A DNA stretch of 9,482 nt from Chloroflexota bacterium. Lineage in GTDB: Bacteria; Chloroflexota; Dehalococcoidia; Dehalococcoidales; JAUYDJ01. Shown one piece after another: positions 1 to 7,748 of the stretch. Where the stretch lies: positions 1 through 9,482 of the forward strand of contig JAUYDJ010000101.1 of assembly GCA_030690025.1 (NCBI GenBank). Reading direction: 5' to 3'. Each line of letters starts with the position of its first letter. Within the stretch, counting starts at the first letter, position 1. The notes beneath the pieces are model-generated. The model saw nothing but the letters and a program-made list of their open reading frames with translations, had not been told where the DNA came from and did not search any database. Position numbers and translations under genes: made by a program.

Positions 1-583
1 GATAGCCAGCCTGCAAGGGACACTTGAGGCCATGGGCAGTAACTCGGCTATTGTTAACGTGGGCGGTATCGGTTTCCAGGTCTATCTGCCCACCTCCGCC
101 CTGAGTCTGATGACCACCGTCGGCCAGAAGGTCAAGCTCTACACCCACTTTCACCTGCGCGAGGACAATGCTACCCTTTACGGCTTCACCACCACCGAAG
201 AGCTGGCGCTATTCGAAACCCTGCTCAGTGTATCCGGGATTGGCCCCAAGATAGCCCTCGGTATGCTCTCCGCCATGACCGTGGAGAAGCTGACCGCGGC
301 CATTGCCACCGGCAGCACCGACCTGCTCACCGAGATACCGGGCATTGGCAAGAAAACGGCTAGCCGCCTCATTCTGGAGCTTAAGGACAAGCTCGGCGCT
401 GGCTGGGTCAGCACCCCCGCCACCCAGTTTGACGCGGAAAACGCCGATGTGGTCACTGCGCTAACTTCCCTGGGCTACTCCGTCAGCGAAGCCAGCCGGG
501 CTGTCGCCGCCCTATCTGCCTCTTCTAAGTTGAGCCTTGAAGAGAAAATCAAGCTGGCATTGCAGTATTTTGGGGGGAAGTAA
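1..583 (+). CDS. ruvA: Holliday junction DNA helicase subunit RuvA (start codon cut by window edge)
   Basis: RuvA binds four-way Holliday junctions as a tetramer and loads the RuvB motor for branch migration. The frame is open from the window edge. Codons from base 2 read I-A-S-L-Q-G-T-L-E-A, and base 1 is a G, so the true start is an NTG codon with two bases outside; the ATG at 32 is an internal Met12. This gives about 194 residues, close to the family norm of around 200. An N-terminal OB-fold domain carries the acidic pin E55-D56 in 'LREDNATLYGF', at the E. coli numbering. Two helix-hairpin-helix motifs follow (SGIGPK at about 79-84, PGIGKK at about 114-119). The C-terminal domain III that contacts RuvB ('ADVVTALTSLGYS', about 149-190) is present. 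The protein looks intact. ruvB does not follow; a HEPN-like gene starts on the base after the stop. Confidence 0.97.
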   Translation, partial: IASLQGTLEAMGSNSAIVNVGGIGFQVYLPTSALSLMTTVGQKVKLYTHFHLREDNATLYGFTTTEELALFETLLSVSGIGPKIALGMLSAMTVEKLTAAIATGSTDLLTEIPGIGKKTASRLILELKDKLGAGWVSTPATQFDAENADVVTALTSLGYSVSEASRAVAALSASSKLSLEEKIKLALQYFGGK

Positions 584-1519
584 ATGGCTACCGATGGCTC
601 AAGCCCTGTAAGCAGATTTTGGCTTTGCCCACTATATTCCTTTAAGTGCGACGCCGAAACAGTAACTTTGACGAAAGGGGTAGAGATAACCCGAATATCT
701 CCTGGATTCGTGGAATATCTTGAGAAACATTACTCACACCGGTCAAAGACAATGCCTAGCGCAGCAAAATGGATGGCTTCGCTACCTGGTCACACGGACA
801 TCACCGGGATTACCGAACCTCTTGAACTTTCCCGAATCGGCTTCCAAGAACTTGATAGGGCTGACAACTTGTTGGTTGATCTAATGACAGCATTAAGACT
901 TTATCAAAAAGGCAGAGTCGTTGCGGGGTTACTGACATCTGCTCAGCTTCATAATTCCGAGTGGTCTTACGGGGGGACAACTAGCTGGACATCCGTCTCC
1001 AGTATCGATTTCTTCGAAGAAGAACCGATGTATGAACTTCGACGGCCAAATGTGCCGAAGATTAATGAATTGCTACAGAATATTCGTCAATGGCGAGCGG
1101 CTGACGTGCTTAAGACTGTAGATACTGCTCTAAGAAGGTTCCATTCCGCCTACCACGGTCCTATAGAGGATAGGGTGATTGACCAGATGATTGCTTTTGA
1201 GTCTTTGTATATAGCAGACGAAAAAGAACTCGGATACAAGCTAGCTTTGAGAACCGCCTTCTTATTGGGAAGAAAACGAAAACAGATATTCACTGATATG
1301 AGGAACGCTTATGGCTTCAGAGGAAAGATTGTACACGGGGGCAAGCAACCAAATAGAGATGTGCTAAGACATATTACTCCGAAAACCGAGGAATACTTAC
1401 GACAGTCTATACGTAAATTTCTCTTGCTGTTATCTCAGGGAAACTCACTAAAAATAATCAGAGATAAACTTGATGAGAACATACTGAAGAATGGGAGAAC
1501 ACTAACCAACAGGGGCTGA
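584..1519 (+). CDS. HEPN-domain (Apea-like) hypothetical protein, probably acquired
   Basis: A 311-residue protein with no recognised enzyme name. The C-terminal third (about 195-285) resembles an Apea-like HEPN domain: a helix '[10 protein letters not shown]', then '[12 protein letters not shown]', then '[15 protein letters not shown]'. R246-GKIV-H251 fits the HEPN Rx4-6H motif, which in many HEPN proteins forms a metal-independent RNase site. The first 190 residues show no familiar motif; no signal peptide or membrane segment is apparent. Its ATG directly abuts the ruvA stop (TAAATG), and a GGGGGG run at 572-577 inside the ruvA end serves as ribosome-binding site, so translation is probably coupled to ruvA. 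The DNA is visibly AT-richer than ruvA and uvrB, with many AGA, ATA and TTA codons, suggesting horizontal acquisition. Similar domains occur in defence and toxin-antitoxin settings, but no antitoxin partner is visible. The domain call rests on motif pattern, so the function is open. Confidence 0.72.
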   Translation: MATDGSSPVSRFWLCPLYSFKCDAETVTLTKGVEITRISPGFVEYLEKHYSHRSKTMPSAAKWMASLPGHTDITGITEPLELSRIGFQELDRADNLLVDLMTALRLYQKGRVVAGLLTSAQLHNSEWSYGGTTSWTSVSSIDFFEEEPMYELRRPNVPKINELLQNIRQWRAADVLKTVDTALRRFHSAYHGPIEDRVIDQMIAFESLYIADEKELGYKLALRTAFLLGRKRKQIFTDMRNAYGFRGKIVHGGKQPNRDVLRHITPKTEEYLRQSIRKFLLLLSQGNSLKIIRDKLDENILKNGRTLTNRG

Positions 1520-1558
1520 GTTTACGCCATAGGTATTGGTTGCCCCATTGTGAAATAA

Positions 1559-1586
1559 CCCTCTCCCCAATCACCACCCCCTCCCC
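1559..1586. repeat. CT-rich dispersed repeat fragment upstream of uvrB
   Basis: A 28-base pyrimidine-rich tract beginning CCCTCTCCCCAATC aligns without gaps to 3652-3679, downstream of uvrB, at 23 of 28 positions by eye. The downstream copy belongs to a long palindromic element; this one lacks the G-rich partner arm and looks like a degenerate half. It lies inside the apparent 5' extension of the uvrB frame, which is a further reason not to start uvrB there. The low complexity of the tract means some of the similarity could be chance. Confidence 0.5.
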
Positions 1587-1592
1587 AAGATT

Positions 1593-1601
1593 TGCTATAC
1601 T
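1593..1601 (+). promoter_or_regulatory. Possible extended -10 promoter for uvrB
   Basis: TGCTATACT matches an extended -10 element (TGn followed by TATACT at 1596-1601, five of six to TATAAT). No convincing -35 box lies 16-18 bp upstream, where the DNA is CT-rich, but extended -10 promoters can do without one. Transcription would begin near 1608, leaving only about ten bases before the uvrB ATG, so the ribosome-binding site would sit at the extreme 5' end. That is tight, so this is a tentative call. Confidence 0.35.
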
Positions 1602-1617
1602 AATTCTGGAGATACTT

Positions 1618-3615
1618 ATGCCTCAGTTTCAATTAGCCTCAGATTTCGGCATGACCGGCGACCAGCCCCAGGCCGTGGACAAGCTGGTAGACGGCCTGAA
1701 TAAGAATTACCGGCACCAGACACTGCTCGGCGTCACCGGCAGCGGTAAGACGTTCACCATGGCCAATGTCATACAGCGGGTGCAGCGCCCTACCCTGGTC
1801 ATGAGCCACAATAAGACCCTCGCCGCCCAGCTTTACGCCGAGTTCAAGGACTTCTTCCCCAGCAACGCCGTGGAGTACTTCGTCAGCTACTATGACTACT
1901 ACCAGCCGGAAGCCTACGTGCCGCAGGCCGACCTCTATATTGAAAAAGACGCCGATATCAACGAGGAAATCGATAAGCTACGCCATGCCGCCACCCGTGC
2001 CCTCTTTGAGCACCGCGACGTGGTCATTGTCGCTTCGGTGTCCTGCATCTATGGCCTCGGCGAGCCCGCCGAGTACCGCAGCTTTGTCCTCAACCTCAAG
2101 AAAGGCCGCAGCAACCGCGACAAGATGGTGCGCCAGCTGATTGACATGCAGTACGAGCGCAATGATATCGACTTCACCCGCGGCAGGTTCCGCATCCGCG
2201 GCGATACCCTCGAGGTGCAGCCCGCCTACGAGGACTTCGCCCTGCGCATCGAGTTCTTCGGCGAAGATATAGACCGCATTGTCGAGATTGACACCCTCAC
2301 CGGTGAAGTTCTGGCCAACCTCGATGCGGTGGATATCTACCCGGCCAAGCACTTCGTCACCACGCATGACAAGCTGATGCGGGCTATCGACAGCATCAAG
2401 TTGGAGCTGGAGCAACGGCTGGCCGAGCTGAGAAAGCAGGGCAAACTGCTGGAGGCCGCCCGGCTGGAGGCACGCACCAACTTCGACCTGGAAATGCTAC
2501 AGGAAGCCGGCTACTGCCCCGGCGTGGAGAACTACTCCCGTCACCTCTCCGAACGGCCGCCGGGCAGTCCGCCGTGGACGCTCCTCGACTATTTCCCGGA
2601 GGACTTTCTGCTCATCCTGGACGAGTCGCACATGACCGTACCCCAGGTTAAGGGCATGTATCACGGCGACCGCTCCCGCAAGGAGACGCTGGTCGAGTAC
2701 GGCTTCCGCCTGCCCTCCGCCCTGGACAACCGCCCCTTGAGCTTCCGTGAGTTCGAGCAGCGCGTCAACCAGGCCCTCTACACCTCGGCTACACCGGCGC
2801 CTTATGAGCTTGAGCACAGCCAGCAGGTGGTCGAGCAGCTGGTGCGGCCCACCGGCCTGCTTGAGCCAACCGTCGAGGTCAAGCCGACCAAGGGGCAGAT
2901 TGACGACCTGCTGCACCAGATTAAACTCCGCGTAAACAAGGGGCAACGCTGCCTGGTCACTACCCTCACCAAGCGCATGGCCGAGGAGCTGGCCGACTAC
3001 CTCATCGAGGCAGGAACCAAGACCCACTACCTCCACTCCGAGATTAATACGCTGGAGCGGGTGGAGATACTGCGCGACCTCCGCCTCGGCGTTTACGATG
3101 TCGTTGTCGGTATCAACTTATTACGAGAAGGCCTCGACCTGCCCGAAGTCAGCCTGGTGACCATCCTTGACGCCGATAAAGAAGGCTTTTTGAGGTCGGA
3201 GGAAGCCTTAATCCAGACCATGGGCCGGGCCTCCCGCCACATTGACGGTCATGTTATCATGTACGCCGACACCGTCACTGGCTCCATGGAGCGCGCCATG
3301 AAGGAAGTGCAGCGCCGCCGCGCTATCCAGGAAGCCTACAATAAGGAGCATAACATTACCCCCCAGGGTATCAGGAAGGCCATCCGGGACATTACCGAAC
3401 GCATCAAGGTCGTCGCCGAGAGCCGCGCCACCTATACGGCCGCTCCCATCTCCAAGGAAGACATCGCCCGGCTGGTCAAAGAGTTAGAGGCGCAGATGAA
3501 GCAGGCCGCCCGCAATTTGGAATTCGAGAAAGCCGCGCTCCTCCGCGACCGAATTGTGGAGCTAAAGAAAGAGCTGGTCATGTTGGAACCGACCGGGACG
3601 CCCCGGATACGCTAG
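1618..3615 (+). CDS. uvrB: UvrABC excinuclease subunit UvrB
   Basis: UvrB is the damage-verifying helicase-like subunit of nucleotide excision repair: it is loaded by UvrA, opens DNA around the lesion and recruits UvrC. From the ATG at 1618 it is 665 residues, normal for the family, starting '[10 protein letters not shown]'. GGAGA at 1608-1612 lies five bases before this ATG. The frame is open back to an ATG at 1540, but those 26 extra residues come from repeat-like CT-rich DNA and have no family counterpart. Visible motifs are Walker A GVTGSGKT (38-45), the damage-probing beta-hairpin start [12 protein letters not shown] (91-102), Walker B-type DESH (335-338), helicase motif [10 protein letters not shown] (533-540, with Ser539 where Ala is more usual), and a C-terminal UVR domain (about 619-655) that contacts UvrC. 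All parts are intact. Repeats flank the gene on both sides. Confidence 0.98.
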   Translation: MPQFQLASDFGMTGDQPQAVDKLVDGLNKNYRHQTLLGVTGSGKTFTMANVIQRVQRPTLVMSHNKTLAAQLYAEFKDFFPSNAVEYFVSYYDYYQPEAYVPQADLYIEKDADINEEIDKLRHAATRALFEHRDVVIVASVSCIYGLGEPAEYRSFVLNLKKGRSNRDKMVRQLIDMQYERNDIDFTRGRFRIRGDTLEVQPAYEDFALRIEFFGEDIDRIVEIDTLTGEVLANLDAVDIYPAKHFVTTHDKLMRAIDSIKLELEQRLAELRKQGKLLEAARLEARTNFDLEMLQEAGYCPGVENYSRHLSERPPGSPPWTLLDYFPEDFLLILDESHMTVPQVKGMYHGDRSRKETLVEYGFRLPSALDNRPLSFREFEQRVNQALYTSATPAPYELEHSQQVVEQLVRPTGLLEPTVEVKPTKGQIDDLLHQIKLRVNKGQRCLVTTLTKRMAEELADYLIEAGTKTHYLHSEINTLERVEILRDLRLGVYDVVVGINLLREGLDLPEVSLVTILDADKEGFLRSEEALIQTMGRASRHIDGHVIMYADTVTGSMERAMKEVQRRRAIQEAYNKEHNITPQGIRKAIRDITERIKVVAESRATYTAAPISKEDIARLVKELEAQMKQAARNLEFEKAALLRDRIVELKKELVMLEPTGTPRIR

Positions 3616-3635
3616 CCAAGTAAGGGAGTGTGAAA

Positions 3636-3660
3636 GAGAGAGGGGCGAAGCCCCTCTCTC
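3636..3660. repeat. Perfect 11-bp hairpin downstream of uvrB
   Basis: Arms GAGAGAGGGGC (3636-3646) and GCCCCTCTCTC (3650-3660) pair perfectly around a GAA loop; GCGAAGC is a known unusually stable DNA mini-hairpin. It begins about 20 bp after the uvrB stop and could halt or protect the uvrB transcript. It has no T-run after it, so it is not a classical intrinsic terminator. Together with the adjacent hairpin it looks like a dispersed palindromic element. Confidence 0.65.
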
Positions 3661-3668
3661 CAATCTCT

Positions 3669-3697
3669 TCCCCTTCCCCTATGCTAGGGGAAGGGGA
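3669..3697. repeat. Second perfect hairpin, C-rich/G-rich arms
   Basis: Arms TCCCCTTCCCCTA (3669-3681) and TAGGGGAAGGGGA (3685-3697) pair over 13 bp with a TGC loop. Only 8 bases separate it from the preceding hairpin, giving a double stem-loop between uvrB and a small ORF. Its left arm is the part that matches the CT-rich tract upstream of uvrB. Its right arm ends just before the AGGGG (3701-3705) that could serve as ribosome-binding site for the small ORF, so folding might affect access to that site (inference). Confidence 0.65.
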
Positions 3698-3714
3698 TAA
3701 AGGGGATAGGGTCA

Positions 3715-3864
3715 GTGGACAATGATATAGAGACCAGACAGGAACGCCGCGAAAAGAAGCTCCAGAAAAGACGGGAGCGTATACACCAGCATGGGCGGCG
3801 GTTAGCGCAGACCTACCAGGACGCCATTCTCAAGAGGCTGAAAAGAGATAAGGCTAAGTACTAG
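3715..3864 (+). CDS. Small highly basic hypothetical protein (49 aa, GTG start)
   Basis: A GTG at 3715 opens a 49-residue frame ending at TAG 3862-3864, beginning M-D-N-D-I-E-T-R-Q-E-R-R. It is dominated by Arg, Lys, Glu and Gln ('REKKLQKRRERIHQHGRR' at about 12-29), with a second basic helix-like stretch 'AILKRLKRDKAKY' at the C terminus. No Cys, membrane segment or known domain is seen; a helical nucleic-acid-binding peptide is conceivable, but that is inference. AGGGG at 3701-3705 lies nine bases upstream; a second AGGG at 3708-3711 is only three bases away. In its favour, codon third positions look like those of neighbouring genes, and it fills the space exactly to ftsK, whose stop lies 2 bp beyond on the other strand. 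Against it are its small size and lack of a recognised family. It could be co-transcribed with uvrB. Confidence 0.5.
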   Translation: MDNDIETRQERREKKLQKRRERIHQHGRRLAQTYQDAILKRLKRDKAKY

Positions 3865-3866
3865 CC

Positions 3867-6065
3867 TTACTCATTCTCCCGCTCCTCTTTCCCCCCCCGT
3901 AACCCCTCTTCCTCAAGCTGCTCCATGATGCGCGCCGCCCTCGGGTAACCAATATGTAACCGCCGCTGCAGGAAAGACGTCGAGATATGCTGGTGGTGCT
4001 CCTCGGCGAGCTGCCGAGCGCTCTCCAGCATCGGGTCCCGGGCGGTCAAAGCGTCCCTCTTCGCCATCATCGAAGGCAGGCTGAACTCGTCAATCTTGAG
4101 CTGGACGGCCTCTTCCTTCCGCTGGCTGCTCCAGAAATAGACCAGCCTTTCCGTTTCCGGGTCGGAGACAAAGCAGCCCTGCAGACGCTTCGGCTTGGCC
4201 GCCTCGGTGGGCATATACAACATATCGCCACGTCCCAGCAGCTTCTCCGCGCCGCCGGTATCGAGGATGGTGCGCGAATCGACCTGCGAGGTGACGGCAA
4301 AGCTGATACGGGTGGGGAAGTTTGCCTTGATTAGACCGGTAACCACGTCCACCGATGGTCGCTGCGTAGCCACAATGAGGTGGATGCCCGTGGCCCGCGA
4401 CAGCTGGGCTAACCGGCACAGGATATGCTCGACCTCGTCAAAGCCGGTCATCATCAGGTCGGCCAGCTCATCGATGACCAGCACCAGGTAGGGCAGCCTG
4501 TCCGTGCCCTGCCGGTTCCGGTTGTAGCTCTCGACATTCCGGGCGCTGGAGGCCGCCATCAGCTGGTAGCGTTTGTCCATCTCCATGTTCAACCAGCGCA
4601 GCGCGCCGAGCGCTCTCTCCGTCTCCACTATCACCGGCACCGCCATGTGAGGTATGCCGTTATAGGGCGTCAGCTCCACACGTTTCGGGTCAATCATAAT
4701 GAACTTAACATCGTTGGGGGTATTGTGCAGCAACAGGCAGCAGACAATGGAGTTCAGACAGACGGTCTTACCGCTGCCGGTAGCCCCGGCAATAAGCAGG
4801 TGGGGCATCTTGGTCAGGTCGCCGGCTACGGCTTCGCCGCCGGCGCCCTTGCCCATGGCTATGGTCAGCTTCGACTTCGACTCCATCTTCTGAAAAGAAC
4901 TGGTCTCAATTACTCCGCGCAGACTGACTGAGCTGGAGACGGTATTGGGCACCTCAATCCCCACCACCGATGTGCCCGGCACTGGGGCCTCAATCCGTAT
5001 GCTGGATGCCGCCAGCGCCAGCGCCAGGTCGTTGGCCAGCGAGGTTATCCGCTCCACCTTGACCCGGGTTTTGGAGACCTCCTCCTGCCTGATTTTGACA
5101 TTCCCGTCGCGGTCGCGCTCTTTGACTCCCTTTGTCTTGCGCTCCCAGCCCGGTTCCACGCCGAACTGGGTCACGGTGGGGCCGTTATTAATCTGGGCTA
5201 CCTTAGCCTCGACGCCGTAGCTGGCCAGCGCTTCCTCGATGCGCTTTGCCCGCTGCACGTTGTCCGCCTGTGTGAGTTCAACCTCAGTGGAGCGGTCAAG
5301 TATATCGATGGGCGGCAGTTGCCAGCCGTCGACGATAACAGGATTACCCGACTGGCCGTACTTCTTCCATACCTCCTGGGCTACCTGTTTCAGCGACTTG
5401 GGTTCCTCGCCAGCGGCAGCCGCCGCGACCGGCGCCTCTGCCGACTCAGCCTGTGGCTGCCTGGCCCTGGTTGATTTGGGGGGTGCGGCAGGCTCAGCTA
5501 CTGAGGCTGGCCTGGCGATAGAAACCGGCTGAGGCACAGTCGGCCGCCTGAATTTCCGCACCAGCCATGCAGCAAACCGGCGCGCTAAACGGAAAGACTT
5601 CCGCGGCGCCACAAAAATGAGACCCAATATGATTATGCCCGCAGTACGCAAGACACCGAGAAAGTCCGCTGAACCAGCAATGCCCAGCCCGATATTGCCA
5701 CCCAGCCCCAGCAGGGCCAGTATCCCCCAGGCTGCGGCAAAAAAGACAAAACCGCCCAACCACCAGTTCCAGCGATGAACAAGTGAGGACAGCTTCCGCC
5801 GCCAGGCCACTACCACCAGGACGGCGAGCGCCACCACGATGAGGATAAGCCCGGCCCCAAACAGCGCCCACGTGCTATTGGCGACATCAGTCGCCCAGGC
5901 AAAGATGGCCGAACGCTGCGAGATAAGCACGAGCAATATGATGACAGTGAGCAGCACCCAGCGCACCGGGCGCAGCATCAGGAAATGGGAAAAGCGGCTC
6001 CACCCCGGCCTTCGCCGCGGTTTTCTTTCTGAGGTACCTTTGCCGTTAGTTTTCTTCTTAGCCAT
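3867..6065 (-). CDS. ftsK: DNA translocase FtsK (SpoIIIE/FtsK family)
   Basis: A membrane-anchored, ATP-driven DNA pump that clears chromosome termini from the division septum. It is 732 residues long. After a basic N-terminus come about four membrane segments (roughly 35-50, 66-87, 103-120, 135-153), then a short Ala/Pro/Glu-rich linker (about 180-225), much shorter than that of E. coli FtsK. The motor has an alpha domain (about 250-375) and a beta RecA-like domain with Walker A GATGSGKT (427-434), Walker B LVLVIDE (527-533) and the 'HLIVATQRPSVDV' motif (562-574). A C-terminal winged-helix gamma domain (about 672-724) would read polar DNA sequences. The alpha domain has a charged insert at about 304-336 ('GVEPGWERKTKGVKERDRD'), which I recall in shorter form from Chloroflexota homologues. 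The gene starts 10 bp after the RNase J stop and is the third gene of the leftward operon. Only a weak GAG-type ribosome-binding site precedes the ATG. Confidence 0.96.
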   Translation of the reverse strand: MAKKKTNGKGTSERKPRRRPGWSRFSHFLMLRPVRWVLLTVIILLVLISQRSAIFAWATDVANSTWALFGAGLILIVVALAVLVVVAWRRKLSSLVHRWNWWLGGFVFFAAAWGILALLGLGGNIGLGIAGSADFLGVLRTAGIIILGLIFVAPRKSFRLARRFAAWLVRKFRRPTVPQPVSIARPASVAEPAAPPKSTRARQPQAESAEAPVAAAAAGEEPKSLKQVAQEVWKKYGQSGNPVIVDGWQLPPIDILDRSTEVELTQADNVQRAKRIEEALASYGVEAKVAQINNGPTVTQFGVEPGWERKTKGVKERDRDGNVKIRQEEVSKTRVKVERITSLANDLALALAASSIRIEAPVPGTSVVGIEVPNTVSSSVSLRGVIETSSFQKMESKSKLTIAMGKGAGGEAVAGDLTKMPHLLIAGATGSGKTVCLNSIVCCLLLHNTPNDVKFIMIDPKRVELTPYNGIPHMAVPVIVETERALGALRWLNMEMDKRYQLMAASSARNVESYNRNRQGTDRLPYLVLVIDELADLMMTGFDEVEHILCRLAQLSRATGIHLIVATQRPSVDVVTGLIKANFPTRISFAVTSQVDSRTILDTGGAEKLLGRGDMLYMPTEAAKPKRLQGCFVSDPETERLVYFWSSQRKEEAVQLKIDEFSLPSMMAKRDALTARDPMLESARQLAEEHHQHISTSFLQRRLHIGYPRAARIMEQLEEEGLRGGKEERENE

Positions 6066-6075
6066 GTCACTCGTA

Positions 6076-7737
6076 TTACACCCTGACCATGAACGGGAGA
6101 ATCATCGGGCGGCGCTTGGTCTCATCGAAATAGAACTTATTAAGAACGTCTCTTACCTTAGCGCTGATATAGCCCCAATCGGCCGGGCGGTCACGCCCGT
6201 GGTCCAGCGCCTGGGCCACCAGGTCTCGACTGCGGTCTATCATGTCCTGGGTCTCTCTCATGTCAACAAAGCCACGTGACACAATGTCCGGCCGGCCGAT
6301 AAGCTTGCCCGTTTGACGGTTAATCGCGATAATTACCACCACTATGCCGTCTCTGGACAGCATCTGCCGGTCGCGCAGCACCACCGTGCCCACGTCGCCC
6401 ACGCTCATGCCGTCCACGTACACATCGCCGGCGCTGACCTTGCCCGTTACCTTACCACCCTGGGGGCTAAGCTCGAGGATATCGCCATCCTCCAGCACAA
6501 AGATATTCTCTTTGGCTATACCCACCGCTTGCGCCAGCTGGGCGTGTATGGTCAGGTGACGGTACTCGCCGTGAATCGGCATGAAAAACTTCGGCTTGAC
6601 CAGGCTTAGCAGCAGCTTCAGCTCTTCCTGGCTGGCATGACCGTGAACATGGACCGGCGCCACCCGGCTGTATAACACCTGGGCACCCTGCTTAAACAGG
6701 CTGTCTACCGTCCGGTTGATTACCGCCTCGTTGCCCGGGATAGGGCTGGCGGAAAATACTACGGTGTCGCCGCGGATGATGTGAAGCTGCCGGTAGTCCC
6801 GGTTGGCTATGCGCACCAGGGCTGAGGTAGGCTCTCCCTGGCTGCCCGTGGTAATAAACGTAATCTTATTATGGGGGATGGCACGGATTTCGTCCACGTG
6901 GGCCACTATCCCCTCCGGTATTTTCAGGTAGCCCAGCTCAGCCGCCATGCGCACCGTCTCCGTCATGCTGCGCCCGATGATGCAGACGCGCCGCTGGTAT
7001 TTGGCCGCTGAATCGATTACCTGCTGGACGCGCGACACCAGTGACGAAAAGGTAGCCACAATCACTCTCCCCGGCGCATCCGCCATGATACGGTCGAGTG
7101 TTTCGCCCACTACCCTTTCCGATGGCGTATAACCGGGCAGTTCGGCGTAGGTGGAGTCGGAGAGGAGAAGCAATGCTCCCTGTGCCCCAATCTGGGCCAG
7201 ACGCGATAGGTCGGTTGGCTTACCGCTCACCGGCGTATAGTCGATTTTGAAATCGCCGCTGTGGACTATGTTGCCAACCGGCGTATAGATGACCAGCCCC
7301 ACCGCATCCGGTATGCTGTGGCAGACCGGGAAGAACTCCACCTTAAACGATTTGCCGAGAACAATGGAGCCGTTGGGCGGCACTACTTTGAGGTTGGCGC
7401 CGGCCAGTTTTCGGTGCTCTTTCACCTTGAGCGAGATGAGGCCCTGGGTAAGCCGGGTGGAATAGACCGGCACGTCAAGCTGGGGCAGCAGATACGGCAG
7501 GGCACCGATATGGTCCTCATGACCATGGGTAACAATTATCCCTCTTACCTTCTCCTTTTTCTCCATGACATAGCTGAAATCAGGGATTACCAGGTCAATG
7601 CCCAGCATCTCTTCCTCGGGGAACATCAGTCCGGCGTCAATGATGATGATGTCGTCGTCGTACTCCAGCACCATCATGTTCTTGCCGACTTCGCTTAAGC
7701 CGCCGAGGGGGATTATCTTCAATTTTCCTTTAGGCAT
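6076..7737 (-). CDS. rnj: Ribonuclease J
   Basis: A metallo-beta-lactamase/beta-CASP ribonuclease with 5'-to-3' exonuclease and endonuclease activity, central to mRNA decay and rRNA maturation in bacteria lacking RNase E. It is 553 residues, the usual size. The zinc-binding motif HGHEDH (71-76) supplies H71, H73, D75 and H76; further ligands are H140 ('FPVCHSIPDA') and D162 ('HSGDFKID'). The beta-CASP region includes 'TTGSQGEP' (297-303) and 'HVHGHASQEEL' (363-373), and H389 lies in 'PIHGEYRHL'. The C-terminal dimerisation domain runs to residue 553. It lies 11 bp after the glycosylase stop and 10 bp before ftsK, so all three are probably one transcript. An AGGT sits about 12 bases before the ATG, a weak ribosome-binding site. 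There is no sign of damage. I give the generic symbol because J1 and J2 cannot be told apart without a second copy. Confidence 0.96.
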   Translation of the reverse strand: MPKGKLKIIPLGGLSEVGKNMMVLEYDDDIIIIDAGLMFPEEEMLGIDLVIPDFSYVMEKKEKVRGIIVTHGHEDHIGALPYLLPQLDVPVYSTRLTQGLISLKVKEHRKLAGANLKVVPPNGSIVLGKSFKVEFFPVCHSIPDAVGLVIYTPVGNIVHSGDFKIDYTPVSGKPTDLSRLAQIGAQGALLLLSDSTYAELPGYTPSERVVGETLDRIMADAPGRVIVATFSSLVSRVQQVIDSAAKYQRRVCIIGRSMTETVRMAAELGYLKIPEGIVAHVDEIRAIPHNKITFITTGSQGEPTSALVRIANRDYRQLHIIRGDTVVFSASPIPGNEAVINRTVDSLFKQGAQVLYSRVAPVHVHGHASQEELKLLLSLVKPKFFMPIHGEYRHLTIHAQLAQAVGIAKENIFVLEDGDILELSPQGGKVTGKVSAGDVYVDGMSVGDVGTVVLRDRQMLSRDGIVVVIIAINRQTGKLIGRPDIVSRGFVDMRETQDMIDRSRDLVAQALDHGRDRPADWGYISAKVRDVLNKFYFDETKRRPMILPFMVRV

Positions 7738-7748
7738 AGTTTTCAGAC

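Noticed and set aside
32..34. ATG at 32 as the ruvA start
   Set aside because: Codons before it read the conserved RuvA N-terminus IASLQGTLEA, and base 1 fits the last base of a start codon; the acidic-pin numbering also matches only with the longer form.
1505..1546. Hairpin terminator after the HEPN gene from GGGGC and GCCCC with AACCAA and TTGGTT
   Set aside because: The two pairings are mutually exclusive rather than nested, the loop is long and no T-run follows.
1540..1617. 26-residue N-terminal extension of uvrB from an upstream ATG
   Set aside because: The stretch is CT-rich repeat-like DNA and contains a likely promoter; UvrB proteins start at about the 1618 ATG, which has its own ribosome-binding site.
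1978..2415. Long minus-strand frames inside uvrB (also 2497-3036) and plus-strand frames inside ftsK and RNase J
   Set aside because: These are shadow frames of strongly biased GC-rich coding genes, with no motifs or independent start signals.
3636..3697. Intrinsic terminator for uvrB
   Set aside because: The stems are strong, but neither is followed by a T-run on either strand, so I list them as repeats and leave any termination role open.
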